A stretch of 41,452 nucleotides of DNA from Lachnospiraceae bacterium (GTDB lineage: Bacteria; Bacillota; Clostridia; Lachnospirales; Lachnospiraceae). The notes beneath the pieces were generated by a model. It did not search any database and was not told the origin of the DNA. It saw nothing but the letters and a program-made list of their open reading frames with translations. The translations under genes were made by a program, and so were the position numbers. Shown here piece after piece: positions 24,410 through 31,873 of the stretch (positions are counted from its first letter, which is position 1; every line of letters begins with the position of its first letter). The stretch is from positions 1-41,452 of the forward strand of contig VSND01000038.1 of NCBI GenBank assembly GCA_009774145.1. The letters are read 5' to 3'.

Positions 24410-25621
24410 TTACTGATATGTCGTTTTCGTATCCTGCGCATTTCCAACCTCTGGTATGTATAACCGCGTTCCCGGCATCAGCAGGTCTTCCTCCCGGCCG
24501 ATGATATCCCTGTTCACACGATAAAGCAGATCACAATACGTGCCATGCCCGTAAGCCCTATAGGCTATCTTCCAAAGACAGTCGCCAGGCTTCACCACAT
24601 ACATGTGATCTTCCATTGCAGCTTCAACGTCTTCCGGCATCAGATAATGCTGCTGCCCCAGATCCATTGCCTTTCCATAAAAAAGTTCTCTTTCCACGGT
24701 TCCGTCCGCCGCCACTTTTCTCACCGCCGTTTTGTTCTGGTCCGGACAGAGATAATACGTACTCCCGTCATCACAGGAAAGCTCCCAGTCCGCCGTAACC
24801 TGATAGGTATACACTTCCATCTGCCCTGTATCTTCCGGGTATTCACAGCAGAAGAGCCGGATCTCTTCTTCTGTAACGGACACCTCCAGAATACGGTTGC
24901 CCTGCTCATCGTACTGATAGATCCGATATTCCCAGACGCCCACTTCATTGGTACCCCAATAGTCATAATACTGCAGCTCCGCCATGAGATACGCGCCATC
25001 ATAATCTGCCTGATACCCCCGGCTGAAAAAGAGTTCCTCACTGTAGCCATTGGGATCCGACCCGACATTGCGCCTGTAGCACAAGCTTCCAAGAAGCCTG
25101 CCTTTTTCATCAAACTGATGATCCGAAACCTCGAACAGGTACCGGGATGCAACATAATATCCGTCCTTATACGGTCTGCTGCCGGACTTGCAGTAGACAT
25201 ATCTGCATGTATGTTCCTCATCATCCCGCATATAAATATTTTCTTCGCAATAACTGATGCTGTCCTCAAGTATACCGGAGGAATATCCCAGTACATACAG
25301 CAGACGGTTCTGTTCATCAAAATACGCATGTGAAATCCCTGCGATTTCTTCATCGTCATAGATTCTGGAAACTCTTGTATATGCATTATCCACACCAGTT
25401 CCCACCGAAATGCTGTCCCTGTCATATTCATAAGTCTCATGGCTGATCAGTTCCAGCCGGTCATCTTCCGCACAGATCTCATGAAGCGCAGCAGCTGTAC
25501 TTTTTTCTGCCGCATGGCTGACTGCCGGATGGTTACTGTTGTCCGAATATCCAAAACCCAGCAATGCAATTCCCATGCAGCCGGCAATTTTCCAACGGAC
25601 AGGAATCTTCATCTTTTCCAT
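24410..25621 (-). CDS. Secreted/anchored protein with C-terminal LysM domain
   Basis: Likely cell-wall associated. The 403 residues begin with a basic stretch and a hydrophobic segment (WKIAGCMGIALLGFG, 10-24), a signal peptide or N-terminal anchor. The middle (about 60-330) is rich in Tyr/Asp/Glu and contains loosely repeated YxYDExGNRILE-like pieces resembling YD/RHS-type strands. A LysM domain ends the protein (about 342-391: YVVKPGDCLWKIAYRAYG ... LLMPGTRLYIPE), which binds peptidoglycan or other glycans. It is the fourth gene of a minus-strand operon, 23 bases after the EF-Tu-like barrel gene. The central domain has no family I can name. Confidence 0.82.
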   Translation of the reverse strand: MEKMKIPVRWKIAGCMGIALLGFGYSDNSNHPAVSHAAEKSTAAALHEICAEDDRLELISHETYEYDRDSISVGTGVDNAYTRVSRIYDDEEIAGISHAYFDEQNRLLYVLGYSSGILEDSISYCEENIYMRDDEEHTCRYVYCKSGSRPYKDGYYVASRYLFEVSDHQFDEKGRLLGSLCYRRNVGSDPNGYSEELFFSRGYQADYDGAYLMAELQYYDYWGTNEVGVWEYRIYQYDEQGNRILEVSVTEEEIRLFCCEYPEDTGQMEVYTYQVTADWELSCDDGSTYYLCPDQNKTAVRKVAADGTVERELFYGKAMDLGQQHYLMPEDVEAAMEDHMYVVKPGDCLWKIAYRAYGHGTYCDLLYRVNRDIIGREEDLLMPGTRLYIPEVGNAQDTKTTYQ

Positions 25622-25644
25622 CTTCCCCTCTGTTTCTTCCTGTA

Positions 25645-25998
25645 TCAGCGCACCGTCCCGGCGTCAGAAAGCAGCCGGTCTCCAGGACGGAAATCCGACT
25701 TGTTCCGCCCCAGAATCCGCAGCGCATAATGTCCCCTGAAGGGACCGTCCGCCCGTGCTTCCTCAGGATGGATCGTCTGCCCCTGATGTTCGGGATCCGG
25801 CTGTTCGATTGCATCTATGACGCAGGCAAAGGAACTCCCGGTTCCGGTTATGCACACCGCCCGTTCACCCTGATGGATAATCCCCTCTGTAACCTGTCCT
25901 GCAACCACCACGCCGCCGTCTCTCAGGTCAAACATATCTTTCACCAGAAACGCAAAGCCTTCCTGCTGCTTTTGTTTTCGAAAAGAAAACAGCTTCAT
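25645..25998 (-). CDS. Stand-alone EF-Tu domain 2-like beta-barrel protein
   Basis: The 117 residues match the pattern of the translation-factor domain 2 barrel: VKDMFDLRDGGVVVAGQVTEGII, HQGERAVCITG, then ALRILGRNKSDFRPGDRLL, as in EF-Tu segments that follow the GTPase domain. There is no GTPase domain here. N-terminus MKLFSFRKQKQQEG is basic; no signal peptide. AGGAGG lies 8 bases before the ATG. Function is unknown; free-standing barrels of this kind occur in Clostridia next to chaperone or stress genes, and a decayed Hsp70 gene lies 1.2 kb upstream. Confidence 0.7.
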   Translation of the reverse strand: MKLFSFRKQKQQEGFAFLVKDMFDLRDGGVVVAGQVTEGIIHQGERAVCITGTGSSFACVIDAIEQPDPEHQGQTIHPEEARADGPFRGHYALRILGRNKSDFRPGDRLLSDAGTVR

Positions 25999-26017
25999 AT
26001 AAACAGCCTCCTGCCTT

Positions 26018-26452
26018 TTATATTATTTTATCTTTTGTTTTTTCTGCCTCTGACGGATTTAGCCATTCAAGTGCTCTGATCAGTTCGTCCTGATCGGAAT
26101 CCGTGTTTCCCCGCCACTTCCATTTTGACTGGTTCATCTGTTTTAATATTACCGGTTTAAATACTTTCTGCAAACGGAAATTGCATACATACTTTCTCGA
26201 AATTACGATTTGTATATATCTGCGGGAACGCCTTGGAGTTCCTATCACAAGTATGCATTCATGACCCATTCCACCATATATCAGATTTACAAATACTTTT
26301 GCACCTGGCCGGAACTGCTTTGTCCCGCACCGCAGTTCATGATCTTCTCCATATTCATGTTCTCCGACGATATTACCGACCAGACACCACCGCCATTCCT
26401 GTTCATCGGATTTTTCTTCCTTACCATTTGTGTACAAAAAATTCGTCGACAT
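26018..26452 (-). CDS. Hypothetical protein (144 aa)
   Basis: No family recognised with confidence. The sequence starts MSTNFLYTNGKEEKSDEQEW; the first half has short beta strands (WRWCLVGNIVG, KQFRPGAKVFVNLIYGGMG, CILVIGTPRRSRRYIQIVIS), suggesting a small beta-barrel, and the rest is charged with KWKWRGNTDSDQDELIRALEWLN near the end. No signal peptide. Its ATG overlaps the DUF1349 stop by one base (TAATG), so it is translationally coupled to it, and the EF-Tu-like gene follows 19 bases later. Proteins of this look appear among immunity-type proteins, but nothing here proves that. Confidence 0.65.
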   Translation of the reverse strand: MSTNFLYTNGKEEKSDEQEWRWCLVGNIVGEHEYGEDHELRCGTKQFRPGAKVFVNLIYGGMGHECILVIGTPRRSRRYIQIVISRKYVCNFRLQKVFKPVILKQMNQSKWKWRGNTDSDQDELIRALEWLNPSEAEKTKDKII

Positions 26453-27066
26453 TACGAATCTTCCCTGTCAGGCGCCTGCCCGACATGAGCAGACCATTTA
26501 CAGTCTGTAATTTCCATATCGGTAAATACGGATTTAAAAGAAGAATCCTCTGCACTGCAGGCATAGATACCAAAGGAAACCGTTTCAGCGGCATGAAACA
26601 TATGGCAGATACGCATTTGATGATAATTCACTCCATCCGTCGAATTTTCAATACAAAAATCATCGTCTCTGCGGCTTAAACGAAACCACATGGATTTTAT
26701 TGAGGCATTTATATCCGTTGACGACCAGTCTGAATATCCATTGTTGGTCACCACGGCGCCTAAACGCTGAATTTCTTCATTTTCATACTCCACAGAAGCT
26801 TTCAGCCAGTTCTCACTGTCCAGATACATCACAATGCCGCACTGGTCATAACGATGTTTGCTTTCAAATTCTGTCCTGACCGCAAACGAAAAATATTTTT
26901 CATCCGTCTCAATCTGCAGAACCGGAGCATTATCATTGCGAAAATGGTAATAGGTTCTTTGCCACAGATCCGTGTGAGGTTCTGTAATGATCTCGATTCT
27001 GTTCTCAGTTACCGTATAGTGTTCAGGTTCTCTTGTCCATTTCAAAAGACTGGTATTCCATTGCAT
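26452..27066 (-). CDS. DUF1349 domain-containing protein
   Basis: The 204 residues match the DUF1349 family, a concanavalin-like jelly-roll (YoaP/regulation of enolase protein 1 type): WTREPEHYTVTENRIEI, TDLWQRTYYHF, the YDQCGIVMYLDSENWLKASVEYE core, and RLSRRDDDFCIENSTDGVNYHQMR, followed by VSFGIYACSAEDSSFKSVFTDMEI. Cytoplasmic, with no signal. Probably carbohydrate-related, but the function is not established. First gene of the six-gene minus-strand operon, with AAAGGAGAG and a good promoter upstream. Confidence 0.88.
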   Translation of the reverse strand: MQWNTSLLKWTREPEHYTVTENRIEIITEPHTDLWQRTYYHFRNDNAPVLQIETDEKYFSFAVRTEFESKHRYDQCGIVMYLDSENWLKASVEYENEEIQRLGAVVTNNGYSDWSSTDINASIKSMWFRLSRRDDDFCIENSTDGVNYHQMRICHMFHAAETVSFGIYACSAEDSSFKSVFTDMEITDCKWSAHVGQAPDREDS

Positions 27067-27117
27067 ATTACTGTCTGCTCTCCTTTACATATCATTAAGT
27101 TTCAGGTTCTATATCTG

Positions 27118-27146
27118 ATTATAAAACAGCTCACTGTAATTTACAA
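27118..27146 (-). promoter_or_regulatory. Sigma-A promoter for the DUF1349-to-HD operon
   Basis: Minus strand TTGTAA (27141-27146), 17-base spacer, TATAAT (27118-27123), about 40 bases before the ribosome binding site. Confidence 0.75.
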
Positions 27147-27181
27147 TGTTTATCTGCCGGTTCACTTTCGTATGCCGCCTG

Positions 27182-27210
27182 TTGTATCTGGATATGAAAA
27201 TTGATATAAT
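27182..27210 (+). promoter_or_regulatory. Sigma-A promoter for hscC remnant
   Basis: TTGTAT (27182-27187), 17-base spacer, TATAAT (27205-27210). It is intact even though the gene behind it is broken, and it is divergent from the DUF1349 operon promoter. Confidence 0.75.
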
Positions 27211-27246
27211 AGGTTGAATACAAAGATATACTGGAGGAAAAAGAAG

Positions 27247-27847
27247 ATGGCGATTATCGGAATCGATCTTGGCACAACCAACAGTCTGGCATGCGCCTGT
27301 CGGGAAGGAAAGATGGTGTTAATTCCCAATTCGCTGGGACAGTTTCTGACTCCAAGTGCAGTCAGCGTGGAGGAGGATGGAAGCATCTGTGTCGGGGCCT
27401 TAGCAAAGGAAAGGCTGATTTCACATCCGGAAGCTTCTGCCGCTTCCTTTAAGCGTTTTATGGGAACTGACCATGTGTTTCATCTGTCCGGGCAGGATTT
27501 TACACCCCAGGAACTGTCCTCGTTTGTACTGCGTCAGTTAAAATCGGATGCAGAACACTTTCTGAACGAGGAAGTGACAGAAGCCGTGATCAGCGTACCG
27601 GCTTATCTATCATTATCTGCTTGCAGAAGGAACAACTCTTACCAGAGCAGAAGACGGAAGTGGTTTTTTCGCAGAATCCGGCGGACAAGCCCGCTTTTTT
27701 GGAGAGGAACCGGCAGAACCTCTGAAAGAAGCCACGCAGTGGCTCCCGCCAGAACCGCCTGCATATTGGTATGACCCGGAGCTCGTACAGGAACTGCAGG
27801 AACAGGCTGAAAAGCTGAAGGAGAAGCAGGCGTCCAGTGGCGGATGA
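27247..27847 (+). pseudogene. Decayed Hsp70 (HscC-type) gene joined to the tail of another gene
   Basis: The first ~120 codons (27247 to about 27607) encode a normal Hsp70 N-terminus: MAIIGIDLGTTNSLACA, TPSAVSVEEDG, SFKRFMGTDHVF and EAVISVPAYL, with the pattern of HscC. Immediately after VPAYL the homology stops and the reading frame goes out of register. In the +1 frame from 27608 to 27847 an unrelated 79-residue tail is read (begins YHYLLAEGTTLTRAEDG, has QWLPPEPPAYWYDPEL, ends KEKQASSGG). About 400 Hsp70 residues, including the rest of the ATPase and the substrate domain, are missing. In the original frame the protein runs on to 27774 with meaningless sequence. A deletion between hscC and a downstream gene explains this. 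Confidence 0.85.
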
Positions 27848-27946
27848 TGGAGTTTCTCCGTCTTTCTCTCTTCCTCGTCCTGCTGGTCTAAAAATCACCC
27901 GTTTTATTGTACCATATAACACCTGACTTTAAGATTGTACGATATC

Positions 27947-27975
27947 TTGAATTCTGTATGCTTTCGTGATATGAT
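27947..27975 (+). promoter_or_regulatory. Sigma-A promoter for bacteriohemerythrin
   Basis: TTGAAT (27947-27952), 17-base spacer, TATGAT (27970-27975). An imperfect palindrome AAGAT...ATCTT (27931-27948) overlaps the -35 and could be an operator. Confidence 0.75.
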
Positions 27976-28012
27976 TTTATTACCTTAATATCGAAAACGA
28001 AGGAGTATACCA

Positions 28013-28414
28013 ATGAGCAGATATGAATTTACAAAAAATCTGGAAACCGGAAATGCAATGATAGACAGGGAACATCGGGAGCTGATCCAGGCAGTAAACA
28101 GACTGCTGGATGCCTGCAGTGAGGGCAAAGGACGTGCTTTTATGGATGAAACCATCAAATTTCTGAATAATTATGTGAACCAGCATTTTTCACATGAAGA
28201 GCAGCTCCAGAAGCGAAGCAGCTACCCAGGACTTGCAGCACACAGAGCCTTTCATGAAAAATATAAGCAGACACTTAAAGAGATTACATCCCAGATATCA
28301 GCATCTGGTCCGACGATTGCAGAACTGGGAAAGCTGAACAAACATATCAGTGTCCTGCTGTCACATATCACCACAGAGGATAAAAAACTGGGTGCGTTTT
28401 TAAATCAGTCATAA
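28013..28414 (+). CDS. Bacteriohemerythrin
   Basis: Four-helix diiron oxygen-binding protein, likely for oxygen buffering or sensing in an anaerobe. All ligand motifs are seen in the 133 residues: His in IDREHRELI (near 21), HFSHEEQL (His and Glu near 58-62), AHRAFHEKY (His near 77 and 81), and SHITTEDKKL (His and Asp near 118-123). AAGGAG lies upstream of the ATG. It stands alone with its own promoter; a stem (28423-28433 with 28458-28468) without a T-run follows the stop. Confidence 0.94.
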   Translation: MSRYEFTKNLETGNAMIDREHRELIQAVNRLLDACSEGKGRAFMDETIKFLNNYVNQHFSHEEQLQKRSSYPGLAAHRAFHEKYKQTLKEITSQISASGPTIAELGKLNKHISVLLSHITTEDKKLGAFLNQS

Positions 28415-28513
28415 GATGAAGGCTGCCCCCGTTTTCATATGCGTCCAGGCAGATGGAACGGGGGCAGAAGCAGTCGCTAAAGATATTGCAATAAAACATA
28501 CGGTTTACGCTGA

Positions 28514-28837
28514 TCAGAAACTCGAAAGATTTATCTTTTCCTTTTCAGCCTGAAGCAAAGCGGCTGAACCTGCTTCGCCGTATTTTCTGCAGAGGGAAAT
28601 TTCGTTTTCAATCAGTTCAAGCATTTCGGATTTGCTGATAAAGTCAATAAATCGCTCCCCCTCCTGAAGCCCCTCAATAAAATTCCTTTCGCAGCAGTAT
28701 TGACCATTTTTCAGTTTATACCATATCTGTGTTTCAACCGGTCCAAAACATAAATGCTTAATTATGGCCTGTTTTCCACTGGAATCATATCCTGTATCCG
28801 GCCCTTTATGCAGCCATGCCCCAACCCAAAAACCCAT
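28514..28837 (-). CDS. Hypothetical protein (107 aa)
   Basis: No family recognised. The ATG at 28837 (MGFWVGAWLHKGPDTGYD) is preferred since GGGGGAAG sits 5 bases before it; an in-frame ATG at 28867 has no site. The first half has beta-strand character with aromatic residues (FGPVETQIWYKLKNGQYCCER), the second half is helical (MLELIENEISLCRKYG). Soluble, no signal peptide. It might be a small immunity-like or regulatory protein, but nothing confirms that. It is transcribed alone, between hemerythrin and the 274-residue protein. Confidence 0.6.
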   Translation of the reverse strand: MGFWVGAWLHKGPDTGYDSSGKQAIIKHLCFGPVETQIWYKLKNGQYCCERNFIEGLQEGERFIDFISKSEMLELIENEISLCRKYGEAGSAALLQAEKEKINLSSF

Positions 28838-29013
28838 TATATCTTCCCCCATGAAAGTTTTTTCCATAAATATTATTCATGATGAGTTCCTCCATACCAA
28901 AGACCTCGCCTGTTTTTCCACTTATTGCATTTTATAAACATTTCCCGGACCATAAAACAAAACAGGCAATGTGGGAAAATAAACCGGCAGTCCCCTGAAC
29001 ATCCGGACCGACA

Positions 29014-29838
29014 CTATTTCCGGATATCAATCCTGAATGTCTCCGCAGGCACTTCATAGGACTGTGCAACAAGATAAGCGGCTTTTGCCCGGGCGAGATG
29101 AGGGCCCTCCGGCGGTTCTTCTGTCTGGTCCGGAGCCTCTTCTCTGGCCCAGCGGGCTTCCTCATCTAAAATGGCTTTCATGATGCTCCCCTCTTCGGCC
29201 GCATCATCGGCGGCTTCTTCCTGTTCCGGTATCAGTTTTTTCGGATCCGTTCCCTGTGCCCCGTTTTCAATCTCATCGCTCTCATCTGGCTGCGTTTTTT
29301 CCCCGCCGGGGAGATGTTTGTAGTCCGGACTGTTCATAAACGTATGCATGGTATCGTCAAGAGCAGCGGCCCGGAAATACTCGATGCTGAACAACTTTTG
29401 CTTTTTTTCTTCGGAAATAAAAGGATCGTTCCGGATAGCGTTGATCCGTTCTACAGCGGCGGCCGCATAGTCGGCTTTCAGCTTCTCCACTTCTTCCTTA
29501 GTCGTACAGGATGCCAGCGCATCCTCATAAGCGACACGTTCCTGGTCGATCTTTTTGGCCACCTGATAGATAGACCTGTTATGGGTCTTCAGATACAGCA
29601 TCTCCTCACCGCTGAGTTTTTTCCCGCCAATCATCTTCACTTCGATGTCCAGTTCCATCTGACAGGAACGGTCATCCTCAGGATGAAGGAACTCATCCAG
29701 CTGTTTATGAAATGCATCCTCGGCAGGGACTGCATCCTCCGGAGAATAGTCATTGTCCTTCAGCCTTTTCTGCCATTTCATGCCCATCTGCATGCTTTTC
29801 ATATAAGAATTTATGGAAGTAACCAACATGATACTCAT
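29014..29838 (-). CDS. Hypothetical protein (274 aa), Lachnospiraceae-type
   Basis: No function known. It starts MSIMLVTSINSYMKSMQMGM, then a helical charged region with WQKRLKDNDYS, a block ELDIEVKMIGGKKLSGEEMLYLK, coiled-coil segments (residues ~95-150) and an acidic, low-complexity C-terminal half (PDESDEIENGAQG, EEAADDAAEEG), ending in AETFRIDIRK. There is no classical signal peptide. AGGAGG lies 7 bases before the ATG at 29838, and the earlier ATG at 29862 has no site. The gene is divergent from the two-component system, sharing a 317-base region between the start codons. Confidence 0.7.
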   Translation of the reverse strand: MSIMLVTSINSYMKSMQMGMKWQKRLKDNDYSPEDAVPAEDAFHKQLDEFLHPEDDRSCQMELDIEVKMIGGKKLSGEEMLYLKTHNRSIYQVAKKIDQERVAYEDALASCTTKEEVEKLKADYAAAAVERINAIRNDPFISEEKKQKLFSIEYFRAAALDDTMHTFMNSPDYKHLPGGEKTQPDESDEIENGAQGTDPKKLIPEQEEAADDAAEEGSIMKAILDEEARWAREEAPDQTEEPPEGPHLARAKAAYLVAQSYEVPAETFRIDIRK

Positions 29839-30044
29839 ATAAGAGCCTCCTTTTCTTTTCAAAAGCTTCTGGTATGTTCAAATATCTGTTATTATCTATA
29901 TCGACGGATCCGGGACGGAGATGAGCTGTCCCTGTCGTATTTTAAAAAGTTGTTGGTTCATATCTTTTCAGCCGTTCACCGGCAGACACCTGAACAGCGA
30001 TCAAAAATGCACTGCAGAGGAATCGGAAATTGTACCGGATTTCC

Positions 30045-30074
30045 TTGCCAGATGTCTTTCTGTACGAGTATAAT
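30045..30074 (+). promoter_or_regulatory. Sigma-A promoter for two-component system
   Basis: TTGCCA (30045-30050), 18-base spacer, TATAAT (30069-30074), about 80 bases before the response regulator start. The rest of the 29839-30155 gap holds nothing else I can call. Confidence 0.7.
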
Positions 30075-30155
30075 AAAGAAAAACACAGCAGAAATATTTC
30101 TCCAAAAACGGCTGTATTACCTGCAGCCAAAAAACGTTTTCAGAAAGGAACAGAC

Positions 30156-30848
30156 ATGGATATGAATAAAATCCTGATCATAGATGACGACAGAGAGCTG
30201 TGCGAGCTGATCCGGCGAAGCATCCTGCCGGAGGGACTCGAAGCCGACTGCTGCCACATTGGGAATGCCGGTATTAAGAAACTCCGCGAACAGGAATACC
30301 AGCTTGTGATACTGGACGTAATGATGCCCGGGGCAGATGGTTTTGATACACTGGAACAAATCCGCAGGGAAAGCAGCCTGCCAGTCCTGATGCTCACTGC
30401 AAAGGATGACAGCCTTTCCAAAGTACGGGGCCTGCGGTCCGGTGCAGATGATTATCTGACCAAACCGTTTCATATGGATGAGCTGATCGCCCGGATCGTT
30501 TCCCTGGTCCGGCGCTATACCCGCTTTAACCGGACTGAGGAACCGGTCTTCTGCTTTGACGGCCTGGATATTGATCCCGGCGAACGGTCCGTCCGGACAG
30601 CCAGGGGAATCTGTGAACTGCTGCCAAAGGAATTTGACCTTCTGCTGCTCCTTGCGAAAAACCAGGGGAAAGTTCTGACCAAGCAGCGGATCTATGAGGA
30701 AGTATGGAAAGAAGAATATGTCTACGACGACAGCAACATCATGGCGGTTATCAGCCGGCTGCGGAAAAAAATAGAAGAACATCCCGGAAGCCCCAGATAC
30801 ATCCAGACCGTCAAAGGCGTCGGCTATCGTTTCAACAAGGAGGTCTGA
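30156..30848 (+). CDS. OmpR/PhoB-family response regulator
   Basis: DNA-binding response regulator, probably controlling the ABC transporter operon at 34 kb. Of 230 residues, the receiver domain (1-120) has the acidic pocket IIDDDRE, the phospho-acceptor Asp in VILDVMMPG, the Thr in MLTAKDD and the Lys in LTKPFH; the C-terminal winged helix (about 135-228) has ELLPKEFDLLLLLAKNQGKV and YIQTVKGVGYRF. The ATG at 30156 has AAAGGAA 6 bases upstream. It is followed by the kinase, whose TTG start is 3 bases after the stop. Confidence 0.95.
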   Translation: MDMNKILIIDDDRELCELIRRSILPEGLEADCCHIGNAGIKKLREQEYQLVILDVMMPGADGFDTLEQIRRESSLPVLMLTAKDDSLSKVRGLRSGADDYLTKPFHMDELIARIVSLVRRYTRFNRTEEPVFCFDGLDIDPGERSVRTARGICELLPKEFDLLLLLAKNQGKVLTKQRIYEEVWKEEYVYDDSNIMAVISRLRKKIEEHPGSPRYIQTVKGVGYRFNKEV

Positions 30849-30851
30849 CGG

Positions 30852-31775
30852 TTGTATCTTAAAATTTTTGCCTTTATCTGTCTGAGCGCCGCAGTCCTGT
30901 CTGTGTCTGCCTCTCTGTATGTTCTGCACCGCACAAAAAAACAGATCGCAGACATGTCGGATATCCTGGAAGAGATCCGCGGCGGAAACGGAAACCGGCG
31001 TATTTTATCCGGAACCTTTGAACTTACCGCTCCGCTCGCCTGGCAGATCAATGCCATCGTCCGGTCCTATGAGGAACAGCTCTCCCTCTGCCGCCAGACA
31101 GAGGAGACCAATAAACGGCTCATGACCAGTCTTTCCCATGATGTAAGAACACCGCTCACCACACTGATCGGCTATCTGGACGCTGTGCACAGAGGAATCG
31201 TCGCCGGTGCAGAACGCGACGACTATGTGGAAACCGCCCGCAAAAAAGCCCATGACCTGAAAGAATACATTGATGTGCTTTTTGACTGGTTCAAGCTGGG
31301 TTCCGGCGAATTTTCCATGCATATGGCCATGACTGATCTGACCGGTCTGACCCGGGAGCTTCTGGTGGACTGGATCCCGATCCTGGAAGAACGGCAGATC
31401 GAATACATCATCCAGATCCCAGAACAGCCCTTCCGGGCAGAAGTCGATCCGGATGCCTTTCTTCGGATTCTTAACAACCTCATACAGAACGTGCTCGTGC
31501 ACAGTCAGGCAGACCGGGTGGAAATCTCCCTTTCCAGACAGAACCAGAAGATTATCCTGACCGTCTCAGACAATGGTACAGGCATGGAAAAAGAAGATCT
31601 GAAACACATCTTTGAGCGGCTGTACAAATGTGACCGGGGACGTACCCAAAAAGGAAGCGGCCTTGGTCTTTCCATCGTGCAGCAGCTTATGGAAAAGATG
31701 GGCGGGAAAATAGACGCAGAAAGCACTCCGGGACAGGGAACCGTCTTCATACTCTTCTTCCCTTCCTCCGGATAA
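30852..31775 (+). CDS. Sensor histidine kinase
   Basis: Membrane kinase that phosphorylates the adjacent regulator. It starts at TTG with AAGGAGG 8 bases before. The 307 residues have one N-terminal membrane helix (about 2-24), a short linker and no sizeable extracellular domain, then the H-box SLSHDVRTPLT (phospho-His near 96), N-box LNNLIQNVLVHS, G1 DNGTGM and G2 GSGLGLSIV. The minimal sensor region is like that of kinases that sense envelope stress through a partner, often their ABC transporter. Confidence 0.94.
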   Translation: MYLKIFAFICLSAAVLSVSASLYVLHRTKKQIADMSDILEEIRGGNGNRRILSGTFELTAPLAWQINAIVRSYEEQLSLCRQTEETNKRLMTSLSHDVRTPLTTLIGYLDAVHRGIVAGAERDDYVETARKKAHDLKEYIDVLFDWFKLGSGEFSMHMAMTDLTGLTRELLVDWIPILEERQIEYIIQIPEQPFRAEVDPDAFLRILNNLIQNVLVHSQADRVEISLSRQNQKIILTVSDNGTGMEKEDLKHIFERLYKCDRGRTQKGSGLGLSIVQQLMEKMGGKIDAESTPGQGTVFILFFPSSG

Positions 31776-31873
31776 AAGTTCCTCCCTTCAGAAAATACGG
31801 GCGTTTTCACAGGCCCGGATACCGCGCTCTGAACAGGCGCCCTGATAAAAACGGCAAAAAGGAGAGAAAGAAA

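Noticed and set aside
28423..28468. Terminator after bacteriohemerythrin
   Set aside because: A perfect 11-bp stem exists, but no T-tract follows on either strand, so I did not call it a terminator.
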